Shown piece by piece: positions 10,089 to 17,931 of a stretch of 64,000 bases of DNA (positions are counted from its first letter, which is position 1; each line of letters opens with the position of its first letter). This DNA comes from an uncultured Saprospiraceae bacterium (lineage in GTDB: Bacteria > Bacteroidota > Bacteroidia > Chitinophagales > Saprospiraceae), in assembly GCA_938015595.1 (NCBI GenBank), contig CALLPI010000016.1, positions 62,001-126,000 on the forward strand, given 5' to 3'. Position numbers and translations under genes: made by a program. Under the pieces are notes generated by a model. It saw only the letters and a list, made by a program, of their open reading frames with translations, was not told where the DNA came from and ran no database searches.

Positions 10089-10153
10089 AACCTAAAAACA
10101 ACAGCAAATACAGGCAAAACGTTCGAGGTTATGCAAAAGTCGGTGTATATGCA

Positions 10154-10188
10154 GCGTTCCACCTGGGTTGGCCCCCCAAGCGGAACGC
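10154..10188 (-). terminator. Hairpin downstream of the DUF4890-type gene
   Basis: Perfect 7-bp arms GCGTTCC (10154-10160) and GGAACGC (10182-10188), with additional inner pairing of CTTGGG with CCCAGG, form a strong stem. It lies 67 bp beyond the stop of the minus-strand gene 10255-10689. There is no U-tract on the minus strand; on the plus strand a T-run follows within 15 bp. Confidence 0.4.
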
Positions 10189-10254
10189 ACAGTAAATTTT
10201 TCAGTAGCACATTTTCGGCATGGCGTCAGCTACTCAGCGATTGCCGCCCCGAAG

Positions 10255-10689
10255 CTACCCCCTGCTGCGCGGCGACACGGCCTGGCGGCGCGCTTTGGCC
10301 TGCTCCATCCGCTGCTGCTTGTTCTGCTGGTATTTAGCATATTGCTCATCGGTGAGCACTTTGCGCATTTCAGCATCGCGCGAGGCTTCAATGTCTTTGG
10401 CCATAGCCCGGCGCTGCTCGCGGGCTTTTTGCATCTCCTGGTACTGTGCCTCGTGCTTGAGGGCGTGGTTGGTGTTGATCTCCAGAAGTTGCTTGTATTG
10501 CTCATCGCTCAGGCCAAGATTCTGGCGCTGCTGATCGGTCAGGCGCTTGGCGCGCTCTTCAGGTGTGAGCCGCTGGGCTGGAGGAGCATCAGCATCTCGG
10601 CGGGGGCGGGATTGCGCTTGCGAAGCCGTGTGCCCAGCAAAGATGAAGCCTAGTATCAACAAAGCCGGCAAAAAAAATTGGATTCTCAT
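10255..10689 (-). CDS. Exported DUF4890/Spy-like helical protein
   Basis: A 144-residue protein with a signal peptide (MRIQFFLPALLILGFIFAGH, cut after about SQAQ). The mature part is very rich in Gln, Arg, Ala and Glu and carries two LTPEERAKRLTDQQ / LTDEQYAKYQQNKQQ repeats of the kind found in DUF4890 and the CpxP/Spy family of periplasmic stress proteins and chaperones. 'LGLSDEQYKQLLEINTNH' is a typical first LTxxQ-like helix. It stands alone between the SWIM gene and the aminotransferase. Likely role (inference): periplasmic chaperone or stress sensor. Confidence 0.8.
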   Translation of the reverse strand: MRIQFFLPALLILGFIFAGHTASQAQSRPRRDADAPPAQRLTPEERAKRLTDQQRQNLGLSDEQYKQLLEINTNHALKHEAQYQEMQKAREQRRAMAKDIEASRDAEMRKVLTDEQYAKYQQNKQQRMEQAKARRQAVSPRSRG

Positions 10690-10896
10690 AATGCGGGTAA
10701 TTTTAGTTTAACAACATCTTTTGGACGCGGCACGCCCCACTTGCGTTTAACTGCAGGAGTGTTAAACAATGTTAACCTACTACTATAAATTGGCTCGTCT
10801 CTCATACTAGTACCCGGTTCTTGATAGTCGTCTGGAGGACGCTGGCCAGGAGTCATTCGCGCAGCATACACCATGCCTAAGTACCATATGGGTAGT

Positions 10897-12156
10897 TCAA
10901 CCCATTTCCTTGAGCGCCCTCACCAGCACATCCAACTCTTTAGTGGTTGTATATACATTGGGCGAAATGCGGCAGCCCTGCACACCAGCGCCGTCAATGG
11001 CTACCGTCCAGATGCGGTATTTCTTAAGCAGGTTATCGGCCATATCGGCGGGTTTCATGCCGCGGATACCAACGTTGGCTATGCCGCAGGCACGCTGAGG
11101 GTCGGTGGGGGTATTCAACACAACATGGGGCAGGTTGCGCACTTGGTCAGTCCAGTATTGCTGCAGGTAGCGCAGGCGAGCTTCCTTGCGTTTGGGGCCG
11201 AGGACATAGTAGTACTCCAGGGCATTGCCGATGGCCAGATCGGTAGCTACAGGATGGGTGCCGGTGTGGTTGAGGCGGCGAATGTCGTTTTTATCAGTTA
11301 TGGCGCTGGCCAGCAGAGGGCGTATTTGGGGTATCTTTTCCTTTTTGACGTATAGCAAGCCTGAGCCGAGCGGCGCGCTGAGCCATTTGTGCAAGCTAGC
11401 ACCGTAGTAGTCGCAGTTCAGCTCGCGGATGGCAAAGTGCAGATGAGCAATAGCATGGGCGCCATCCACCATTACTTCTACACCTTTGCTATGGGCCATA
11501 TCGCATATTTTGCGGATGGGCAGCACTTGTCCGGTGATATTGATCATATGGCACACCATGAGCAAGCGGGTTTTGGGCGTGATAGCATTGGCGTACAACT
11601 CCACGATTTCTGCATCCGATTTGGGGTGGTTGGGCACAGATACGCGCTTGTTGATGATGCCATGCTGCTCGGCCTGCTGGTTAAACATTTCAAGCATGGA
11701 GAAGTAGTCTTGCTCGGCCATGACGGCTTCGTCACCGGGGCGCCACGGAAACCCGCCAATAATGGTATCGAGAGATTCGGTGGTATTGCGGGTAATGATG
11801 AGTTCATCGGCGTTACAGCCGGCCATTTCGGCCAATTGAGCAGCCATAGCCTGCTTGTTGTCCCACTGCACAGTACGCATATACCAAGAGCCTTGATAAT
11901 TGATCTCCCGGACGTGATGCAGGTAGTTTTCGAGAATTTCCTGCGGCAAAAAGCAGTAGTATCCGTTTTCGAGGTTGATGTAGTCGGGTTTGAGGCGGTA
12001 CCCACTACGCACACGCATCCAAAAGTCTTCATCGTGGGCGGCCTCTTCAGGCGAGAGGTGCTCAATGTCACTTACCCAGCGTTCCAATCTTTTCAAAAAC
12101 ACTGGCATACCCACGCCCAGAAAGAGCGTATTTTTAAGAAAGGTGCGTTTGTCCAT
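10897..12156 (-). CDS. Class V aminotransferase-fold PLP enzyme, possibly exported
   Basis: A 419-residue PLP-dependent fold-type I enzyme of the cysteine desulfurase / isopenicillin-N epimerase group. The cofactor lysine sits in 'GASLHKWLSAPLGSGLLYV'; the PLP-contacting aspartate and histidine are in 'VEVMVDGAHAIAHL'; 'ITRNTTESLDTI' is the phosphate-binding loop. The N-terminus MDKRTFLKNTLFLGVGMPVF looks like a Tat-type signal with KR in place of RR, common in exported class V aminotransferases of Bacteroidota. The substrate cannot be told from sequence; there is no penicillin cluster nearby. The gene is divergent from the SH3 lipoprotein across about 127 bp. Confidence 0.85.
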   Translation of the reverse strand: MDKRTFLKNTLFLGVGMPVFLKRLERWVSDIEHLSPEEAAHDEDFWMRVRSGYRLKPDYINLENGYYCFLPQEILENYLHHVREINYQGSWYMRTVQWDNKQAMAAQLAEMAGCNADELIITRNTTESLDTIIGGFPWRPGDEAVMAEQDYFSMLEMFNQQAEQHGIINKRVSVPNHPKSDAEIVELYANAITPKTRLLMVCHMINITGQVLPIRKICDMAHSKGVEVMVDGAHAIAHLHFAIRELNCDYYGASLHKWLSAPLGSGLLYVKKEKIPQIRPLLASAITDKNDIRRLNHTGTHPVATDLAIGNALEYYYVLGPKRKEARLRYLQQYWTDQVRNLPHVVLNTPTDPQRACGIANVGIRGMKPADMADNLLKKYRIWTVAIDGAGVQGCRISPNVYTTTKELDVLVRALKEMG

Positions 12157-12283
12157 ATTTTGTGATTTAAAGCAGCCAAAATACGGAGAGTTGTAGATAG
12201 CTCACGGTGCCCAGTTAAAGTAATTTGGAAATTATGATGAGTTGGATGTAAATTCGCAATTGCTTCTTGTCCAACTCAACAAT

Positions 12284-13384
12284 ATGCGAACTGTATTCCT
12301 TTTGCTGATTGTGGCAGCAATGACGACAGCCTGCCGAAAGCGAGAGCCTAATACCGAAGCCCAAGATACCCCGCATACCCAATCTGCCAGCGTGGTGCAA
12401 TTCCGAACTGCCGTAGCCGACCTGCGCCTGCGCGAAACACCTGGCGAAAAAGGCGCCATACTCACCACGCTACCCAAAGACGCTGTACTGGAAGACCTAG
12501 GCGAAGTCAGCGACTTTACCACCCGTGTCACACTGCGCGGCATTACCTACAACGAACCCTGGATAAAGGTAAAAACCACTGATGGCAAAACCGGCTGGGT
12601 ATATGCCGGCGGTATCAACTTCAGCCCCGAACAAAGCTCTAAAACTACCGAAATCTTGCTACAAAAACGCGCCCTGGCCTTATTTGGGCAATCCTTGCTC
12701 ACCCGTATGCGCCAACACCAACGCGACTTTGCCACCATCCGCACGGACAAAGACTTTGCCCAGCTCTATGTTCAAAGCCAAGGCTTGCGCGATACCCTGG
12801 AGCGCATCCTGTACGATAAGATACAGATAAATGAACCGGCGAATTTACCTGACCTGTTCTGGATCAGCAGTTTACTCCCTGGTTTTCAACCCCAGGTGGT
12901 GGCAGAAGGCACGGCGTACGCCCTGTTTTTTGACTATCGCCGATGGCTACCCTTGGCCCGGCGTAGCACCGGCGTACAAGACGACCTTTTCGTAGAGGTA
13001 CAAATCAGCGCCTTTCCACAAGACAGCATCGAATACTACTTCCCTGCTTGGCAAATACAAACCTGGGACTATGGCGGCAGCAGCCTCCTGGGCAAAGGCA
13101 TTCATAAAAACCTCTTAGACAAAATCGCCGTGCAACTCAAAGGTGGCAGCCTTTTTGAGGAGCCTTTAACTCAGATGAAAAACCGTATCATTGAAGACAT
13201 CACCTCCGCCGAAACCTCCTTTTGGCAGCCCGCTGCCGAAGCCATTAGCGAACTGGACGCCATCCTGGCCGCCAACTATGATATGCTTACGCCCAATGAC
13301 AAAATAGCCCTCGCCACCCGCCGCAAACAACTGGAAGACCCCAGGAAGCACAATTTGCAGGTGAACTTGCGCGCAGGAGGCTAA
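12284..13384 (+). CDS. SH3-domain lipoprotein
   Basis: A 366-residue protein when started at the ATG at 12284 (MRTVFLLLIVAAMTTACRKR); the upstream in-frame TTG would put an unlikely tail before the signal. A Cys at residue 17 follows a hydrophobic stretch; the lipobox (TTAC) is imperfect. Residues about 35-110 form an SH3b-type domain ('VADLRLRETPGEKGAIL', 'WIKVKTTDGKTGWVYAGGIN'), usually a peptidoglycan- or peptide-binding module. The rest has no recognised fold. Probably a periplasm-facing outer-membrane lipoprotein; binding partner unknown. Confidence 0.8.
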   Translation: MRTVFLLLIVAAMTTACRKREPNTEAQDTPHTQSASVVQFRTAVADLRLRETPGEKGAILTTLPKDAVLEDLGEVSDFTTRVTLRGITYNEPWIKVKTTDGKTGWVYAGGINFSPEQSSKTTEILLQKRALALFGQSLLTRMRQHQRDFATIRTDKDFAQLYVQSQGLRDTLERILYDKIQINEPANLPDLFWISSLLPGFQPQVVAEGTAYALFFDYRRWLPLARRSTGVQDDLFVEVQISAFPQDSIEYYFPAWQIQTWDYGGSSLLGKGIHKNLLDKIAVQLKGGSLFEEPLTQMKNRIIEDITSAETSFWQPAAEAISELDAILAANYDMLTPNDKIALATRRKQLEDPRKHNLQVNLRAGG

Positions 13385-14046
13385 AATGGCCTACCTCCCA
13401 GAGGCTCCAGGCGGCGTGCCCAACAACCACAAATGCGATCTCAGCTGATACTGGCCATAAGAAATTATCCGCCTGACAAACCTAAAAAGTCCACTATACC
13501 AGCCCCTACAACACCAAAACAGGCAGGAACAGTAGCAGCCCCGCTCCCTGTGCCTAGGGTTCGCTACCAGAGCTGCAGGTGTCGAAGCATATGACCAACA
13601 CGAAAAGACGAAACACACCCGCAGATAGGGTCGGACCTGCACCCAACAGTATGAGTAAAAGTGCAATTGTTTTAATGGTTGCCGTATTTCGAGTATTAAG
13701 ATGCTAATCAAAAAGCCTGTTTGATGGCACTTCGTAACAGCGCCGCCATTTCGGTGCACCCCTGCGCTTCTGCAATAGAAGACAGTGCCATTAGGTCATC
13801 ACCTCCACCCTGCTCTTGCTGGCATCGCAAAGCAGAATAACACTCCGAGCAGCAGACAGGCCTGCGTTTTCTGTGGTGTTTTTTAGCACTCACAGAAGAG
13901 TGAGTCAGTGAAATACAAAAGCTTGTTGGTTTTGCTACTTTTTGCAGCACACCTTCGCCACGAGCACAGGGTTGGTGATAGTGCCTCAGCGCACCCGGCC
14001 GATTGGGGTGACAAAAAACGCCGGAGGCAAGCTATTCTCCTTTGTG
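13385..14046. other. Gene-poor stretch of 660 bp
   Basis: No convincing gene. Minus-strand frames at 13391-13759 and 13708-13950 have odd composition (runs of Cys, Arg, Ser), no signal peptide and no family resemblance. A 27-codon frame inside the second (13708-13791) has a near-perfect Shine-Dalgarno sequence, listed under findings. A short hairpin is visible near 13887-13905 (ACTCAC/GTGAGT). Confidence 0.5.
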
Positions 14047-14718
14047 CTATTTTTTGACCGCCCGCGTCATTTCGCGCTTGCCAGGCGGCCCGGGTAAAGC
14101 CTCCAGCACAAACCCCAAGGCCTTGAGGGTGCGCTTTACGGCGCCTTTGGCACAGTAGGTGACCAAGGCCCCGCCAGGTAGCAGGGCTTCATATACTCGT
14201 CCGAGCACGTTTTCGGTCCAGAGTTCGGGTTGGGTTTCTGGAGCAAAAGCGTCAAAATAGGCTAAGTCAAAAGAGGGTGGTGCGACGAAGTCTTCCATGC
14301 GACCGATATGCTTGCGAAAGCGAAAATGCGGATGTATGCTCACCCACATGTCATGTGGCGCATCGTGCATGGCCTGAAACCAGGCGCGGCTTTCGGGCAG
14401 AGCCAACTGCTCTGGGTAGTTGAGCCTGACCACTATTTCTGGCGGCAACGGATAGGCCTCAACAGTTTCGTAGTGAATCCGGCAAGAAAATCGCTCGGCT
14501 TCCACCGCGCTCAGCAAGGCATTGAGGCCAGTGCCGAACCCCATCTCGAGCACGGCTAACTCTTTTTTGAGAATCGTCTGACAAAACAGCCCTGCCTCAA
14601 TAAATACGTGACGCGACTCCTGGATGGCGCCGTAGCGGGAGTGGTATGTAGCGCCAAACTGCTGCGATTCAACGGTGTGCGAACCATCGCGGGTTTCAAC
14701 AAGGGCGAAAATGTCCAT
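14047..14718 (-). CDS. mnmD: tRNA 5-methylaminomethyl-2-thiouridine methyltransferase MnmD
   Basis: A 223-residue Methyltransf_30 protein, the stand-alone form of the N-terminal domain of MnmC. It completes mnm5s2U34 in tRNA wobble positions by SAM-dependent methylation. The SAM motif is 'LAVLEMGFGTGLNALL'; the family motif 'DLAYFDAFAPETQPELWTEN' is followed by 'PGGALVTYCAKGAVKRTL'. The start at 14718 (MDIFALVETRDGSHTV) is chosen because this matches family N-termini; the 34-codon upstream extension is Ala-rich and unlikely. It lies 23 bp after ytxJ on the same strand, so the two are probably cotranscribed. The MnmC oxidase half is not in the window. Confidence 0.93.
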   Translation of the reverse strand: MDIFALVETRDGSHTVESQQFGATYHSRYGAIQESRHVFIEAGLFCQTILKKELAVLEMGFGTGLNALLSAVEAERFSCRIHYETVEAYPLPPEIVVRLNYPEQLALPESRAWFQAMHDAPHDMWVSIHPHFRFRKHIGRMEDFVAPPSFDLAYFDAFAPETQPELWTENVLGRVYEALLPGGALVTYCAKGAVKRTLKALGFVLEALPGPPGKREMTRAVKK

Positions 14719-14741
14719 AAGGCAAAAAATAGCGGCGGATG

Positions 14742-15095
14742 TCAGCAGGCAGCATGCTGCTGCAGCCAATCGCGCAGTTCCTCCGCGGAAATCTCTAGAT
14801 GCGAGAACTCTGCCACGCACTCCCCTTTACAAATGAGCAACAGTTGTGGCGACTCGTGAGGAACGGCAAATCGCTCGGCTACGTAGTTAGACACTGGCCG
14901 AAAAGCCAGCAGGTCAAGATAGTACGCCTCCACCTCTTGCTCCGGGAAATTCCATTTTTGCTCCAGGCGGTGTTTGGCTATGTAACTGATATTACAACGG
15001 GTACTATGCTTGAAAATGGCACAAGGCACACTGGCAGAGCGCTCCGCGAGCGCATCTACCCCTGCGATGCTCTCAAGTGCTTTCCACTGAATCAT
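14742..15095 (-). CDS. ytxJ: Bacillithiol-system monothiol redox protein YtxJ
   Basis: A 117-residue thioredoxin-fold protein. The family signature is visible: 'CAIFKHSTRCNISYIAKHRL' with a single active-site Cys, 'YYLDLLAFRPVSNYVAERF' and 'VPHESPQLLLICKGECV' containing the cis-Pro. YtxJ proteins are linked by genomics to bacillithiol, the low-molecular-weight thiol of Firmicutes and many Bacteroidota, and are proposed to remove bacillithiol from protein mixed disulfides. It sits between a small lipoprotein gene and mnmD on the minus strand. No bacillithiol synthesis gene (bshA, B, C) is in the window. Confidence 0.92.
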   Translation of the reverse strand: MIQWKALESIAGVDALAERSASVPCAIFKHSTRCNISYIAKHRLEQKWNFPEQEVEAYYLDLLAFRPVSNYVAERFAVPHESPQLLLICKGECVAEFSHLEISAEELRDWLQQHAAC

Positions 15096-15175
15096 GAAGC
15101 TGATATTTTACGCTGAAGCAGACATTGAACACGAGACCGGCGGTGCACTTGCCTACACGCCGGCAGCGAATGTAA

Positions 15176-15331
15176 TCATTCACAAACAACCGCTGAAATC
15201 GCAGTACTCATCGCAGAGGAAATGGAAAAATTGGTGGGGCAGCCATAGCCGCGGTTACAAGCCGAAAAGGAGATAACTGACAGGGCAAGTATCACTACAG
15301 CCAGGATACTGCGGATGATGTTGGATCTCAT
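15176..15331 (-). CDS. 51-residue putative lipoprotein
   Basis: A short frame: ATG at 15331, TGA at 15176-15178. The product starts MRSNIIRSILAVVILALSVI and continues SFSAC, a canonical lipobox (S-F-S-A-C) at residue 25 after a good hydrophobic core. The mature peptide is only 27 residues, beginning CNRGYGCPTNFS. Tiny lipoproteins with a GCP motif just after the lipid-carrying Cys are common in Bacteroidota, and this looks like one; I know of no function. A near-consensus -7 box (CAACTTTG on the minus strand, 15376-15383) lies 45 bp upstream. It is divergent from pdhB and is the first gene of the lipoprotein-ytxJ-mnmD row. Confidence 0.7.
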   Translation of the reverse strand: MRSNIIRSILAVVILALSVISFSACNRGYGCPTNFSISSAMSTAISAVVCE

Positions 15332-15435
15332 GGTTTACAAGATTTGCTTTTAATTGAAAAACGCCTTTGACAACGCAAAGTTGTGGCGAATTATTTTAAC
15401 CATCAAACAATCCTGCCGTTAAGCGGAAAAAAGAC

Positions 15436-15443
15436 TACCTTTG
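15436..15443 (+). promoter_or_regulatory. Bacteroidota -7 box TACCTTTG for pdhB
   Basis: TACCTTTG followed by CG matches TAnnTTTG exactly, 49 bp before the chosen pdhB ATG. The in-frame TTG at 15441 lies inside this box and so cannot be the start codon. Confidence 0.65.
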
Positions 15444-15491
15444 CGCCGTTTTTACGAATCATTACCATACCTAAGCGTTAGTTTCGTCATT

Positions 15492-16478
15492 ATGGGCAGA
15501 ATGTTAGCACTGAGAGACGCCTTGCGCGAGGCCATGAGCGAAGAAATGCGCCGCGATGACACTGTATTCCTAATGGGCGAAGAAGTAGCCGAGTACAATG
15601 GCGCCTATAAAGTCAGCAAAGGTATGCTGGACGAGTTCGGCTCCAAACGCGTGATTGATACGCCCATTGCCGAGCTGGGCTTCGCTGGCATCGGCGTAGG
15701 AGCGGCCATGAACGGCCTACGCCCCATCATAGAATTCATGACCTGGAATTTTGCCGTGCTAGCCTTTGACCAGATTGTCAATAATGCGGCTAAAACCCTC
15801 TCCCAGTCAGCAGGGCAGTTCAAATGCCCCATTGTGTTTCGTGGGCCTACGGGTTCGGCAGGGCAGCTGGCCCAGCAGCACTCTCAGACTTTCGAAAGCT
15901 GGATGGCCAACGTACCAGGGCTGAAAGTCATTTCGTGTGTAGACCCCGCCGACGCCAAAGGCTTGCTTAAATCAGCCATCCGCGACGACGACCCCGTATG
16001 CGTCATGGAATCGGAGTTGCTCTACGGCCACACCGGCGAAGTACCTGATGGCGAGTATCTTGTGCCCATCGGCGTAGCGGCTGTGCGGCGCCACGGCACA
16101 GATGTGACGCTGGTGTCATTCAACAAAATGATGCTGCCCACTTTAGAAGCCGCTGACATTCTGGCCAGCGAGGGCATATCTGCCGAAGTCATAGACCTGC
16201 GCACCATTCGCCCGCTAGATGCGCGCACCGTCATAGAGTCTGTTAAAAAGACCAATCGCATCGTAGTCATTGATGAATCCTGGCCTTTTGCCGGTGTCTC
16301 GGCCGAGGTGGCCTACGTAGTACAAAAGCATGCCTTTGACTACCTGGACGCCCCCGTAACGCGAATCAATGCGGCCGATACATCTTTAGGCTACGCCCCC
16401 ACCTTTGTCGAGGAGTACCTGCCCAACGCGGGCAAGATTGTGCGTGCCGTCAAAGAGGTAATGTATATGCGTTATTGA
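15492..16478 (+). CDS. pdhB: Pyruvate dehydrogenase E1 component, beta subunit
   Basis: A 328-residue thiamine-diphosphate transketolase-like protein. E1 alpha/beta decarboxylates pyruvate and passes the acetyl group to the E2 lipoyl domain. 'DDTVFLMGEEVAEYNGAYKV' contains the conserved Glu that activates the cofactor; 'KRVIDTPIAELGFAGIGVGA' and 'FRGPTGSAGQLAQQHSQTFE' are E1-beta hallmarks; the C-terminal transketolase domain holds 'VIDLRTIRPLDARTVIESV'. The start at 15492 (MGRMLALRDALREAM) is taken rather than upstream codons because of the promoter position and family N-termini. The alpha subunit is not adjacent, which is common in Bacteroidota. Confidence 0.95.
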   Translation: MGRMLALRDALREAMSEEMRRDDTVFLMGEEVAEYNGAYKVSKGMLDEFGSKRVIDTPIAELGFAGIGVGAAMNGLRPIIEFMTWNFAVLAFDQIVNNAAKTLSQSAGQFKCPIVFRGPTGSAGQLAQQHSQTFESWMANVPGLKVISCVDPADAKGLLKSAIRDDDPVCVMESELLYGHTGEVPDGEYLVPIGVAAVRRHGTDVTLVSFNKMMLPTLEAADILASEGISAEVIDLRTIRPLDARTVIESVKKTNRIVVIDESWPFAGVSAEVAYVVQKHAFDYLDAPVTRINAADTSLGYAPTFVEEYLPNAGKIVRAVKEVMYMRY

Positions 16479-16659
16479 TGCCGTCAGGGCTAAGTTCACT
16501 GTGTCAAAAAAACTTCCTTACCCTCCCTCCATTTACAGAGTGGAATCAGCATTTTTTTTGACATTTTACTGCCGAAAAAATGCTCAAATAGCTGTATATT
16601 TATGGTGATAAAACTTGCGCGCTCAAATAGCGCGACCCTATCACTTTAAATACGCAGCC

Positions 16660-17091
16660 ATGAAACGAACAATCAGCTTTCAGCCCTCGCTGGCCACGCT
16701 GGCCACTAGCGGCAGTTTAGTCCTCTTGATGTTATTGTTATCTCGCTGCCAAACCCAAACCGCTACGATAGCCTCCGGCGAAACGCTCTTTCAGTCGTAT
16801 TGCGTCAGCTGTCATGGCATGGATGGCAAGGGCGGTGGCGCCATGGGTGAGTATCTCAAACTGCCACCCGCCGACCTGACTCGCATCGCCGCCCGCCGAG
16901 GAGGCAACTTCCCAGAAGAGCAAATCTATCAAATCATTGACGGGCGCAACCCCGTAGCCGGGCACGGCTCAGGCGATATGCCAGTATGGGGCATAGCGCT
17001 CAAGGAGTCCGAGCAACTCAAAAACGAAAAGCAAGTACGTCAGAGCATTCAAAACCTGGTAGGCTACCTCAAGTCCATCCAGGTGCAATAA
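16660..17091 (+). CDS. Small exported c-type cytochrome
   Basis: A 143-residue class I cytochrome c. A hydrophobic export segment (about residues 20-27, 'SLVLLMLLLSRC') precedes the haem-binding motif CVSCH ('LFQSYCVSCHGMDGKGGG'). The sixth ligand is probably the Met in 'GSGDMPVWGIAL'. The Cys after LLLS is preceded by Arg, so it is not a canonical lipobox; the protein may stay anchored by an uncleaved signal or be released. Start chosen at 16660 (MKRTISFQPSLATLA). It likely shuttles electrons in the periplasm; no oxidase gene is adjacent. Confidence 0.85.
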   Translation: MKRTISFQPSLATLATSGSLVLLMLLLSRCQTQTATIASGETLFQSYCVSCHGMDGKGGGAMGEYLKLPPADLTRIAARRGGNFPEEQIYQIIDGRNPVAGHGSGDMPVWGIALKESEQLKNEKQVRQSIQNLVGYLKSIQVQ

Positions 17092-17167
17092 GTCGCGCAC
17101 AGCCATACAAGTATTGCATCTGAACAAGTAGCGTAGAGAATCTCAAGCGACATTTGCTTTTTTACGC

Positions 17168-17175
17168 TAACTTTG
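17168..17175 (+). promoter_or_regulatory. Bacteroidota -7 box TAACTTTG
   Basis: Exact match to TAnnTTTG, 70 bp before the deiodinase-like gene. The predicted leader would carry the hairpin at 17182-17222. Confidence 0.6.
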
Positions 17176-17181
17176 CCCTTA

Positions 17182-17222
17182 TGCTTCCAAGCGCATAATT
17201 TGCTGTACGACGCTTGAAAGCA
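17182..17222 (+). promoter_or_regulatory. Hairpin in the leader of the nitroreductase-family gene
   Basis: Arms TGCTTCCAAGCG (17182-17193) and CGCTTGAAAGCA (17211-17222) pair in 11 of 12 positions around a 17-nt loop, between the -7 box and the start codon at 17245. It could control translation or mRNA stability, or be a binding site for a dimeric protein. No known riboswitch class is recognised. Confidence 0.45.
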
Positions 17223-17244
17223 TGACTTTACCACTGTCTTTTGC

Positions 17245-17931
17245 ATGGAAGAGCAAGAAAAAACCGCCCATCCTGTGCTCGCTTTCAAAGGTGTGCGCTA
17301 CGCCCAGTCGGAGATGTTGCAGCGCAGCCGAGAGTTCTACCACAATATGGAGCGCCGGCGCACCTTGCGCATGTTTTCTGACAAACCTGTGGCGCGAGAA
17401 ATCATCGAGTACATCATCATGACGGCCAGCTCGGCCCCCTCTGGTGCGCACAAACAGCCTTGGACTTTCTGCGTAGTAAGTGACCCCAAGATCAAACACC
17501 TCATCCGCGAAGCTGCAGAAAAGGAAGAATACCTTAACTACCACGGCCGTATGTCGGAGGAGTGGCTACGCGACCTAGAACCCTTTGGCACCGACTGGCA
17601 CAAACCGTTCCTGGAAATTGCGCCGTACCTAATCGTCGTATTCAAAAAATCTTACGACCTCGAACAGGACGAAAAACGGAAGAACTACTATGTCAACGAA
17701 TCCGTGGGTATTGCGTGCGGTTTTCTGCTGGCGGCTATCCACCATGCCGGCCTGGTGGCCCTAACCCACACACCCAGCCCAATGAACTTTTTGCAGAAAA
17801 TACTGAAACGCCCGGACAACGAACGCCCTTTCCTGCTCATCCCTGTGGGCTACCCCGCCGATGACGCCACCGTGCCCGACCTCAAGCGCAAAAGCAAGGA
17901 AGAAGTCATTGTATGGTTTGAAGCAAAATGA
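17245..17931 (+). CDS. Nitroreductase-fold flavoprotein, iodotyrosine deiodinase-like
   Basis: A 228-residue FMN enzyme of the nitroreductase superfamily. The FMN-phosphate site is 'ERRRTLRMFSDKPV' (residues 36-49), and 'SSAPSGAHKQPWTFCVV' is the conserved flavin-binding segment. The active-site lid aligns with iodotyrosine deiodinase: Glu95, Tyr99 and Lys120 have the same spacing as Glu157, Tyr161 and Lys182 of the human enzyme, within matching context (NYHGRMSEEWLRDLEPFG). In that family the triad binds the halotyrosine zwitterion, so reductive dehalogenation of halotyrosines is the likely reaction. It overlaps the xerD start by 4 bp (ATGA at 17928-17931). Confidence 0.88.
   Translation: MEEQEKTAHPVLAFKGVRYAQSEMLQRSREFYHNMERRRTLRMFSDKPVAREIIEYIIMTASSAPSGAHKQPWTFCVVSDPKIKHLIREAAEKEEYLNYHGRMSEEWLRDLEPFGTDWHKPFLEIAPYLIVVFKKSYDLEQDEKRKNYYVNESVGIACGFLLAAIHHAGLVALTHTPSPMNFLQKILKRPDNERPFLLIPVGYPADDATVPDLKRKSKEEVIVWFEAK

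Noticed and set aside
10686-10874. 62-residue minus-strand frame between the DUF4890 gene and the aminotransferase
   Set aside because: Composition is not protein-like, there is no signal or family match, and it overlaps the neighbour's start region.
12242-12283. TTG start 14 codons upstream for the SH3 lipoprotein
   Set aside because: It would place a polar tail before the signal peptide; the ATG at 12284 gives a clean lipoprotein signal.
13870-13910. GCACTCACAGAAGAGTGAGT near 13887 as a CIRCE-like site
   Set aside because: Arms are only six bases, spacing differs from CIRCE, and no heat-shock gene is next to it.
15094-15276. 60-residue plus-strand frame opposite the small lipoprotein
   Set aside because: It is antisense to a frame with a real lipobox and shows no family pattern.
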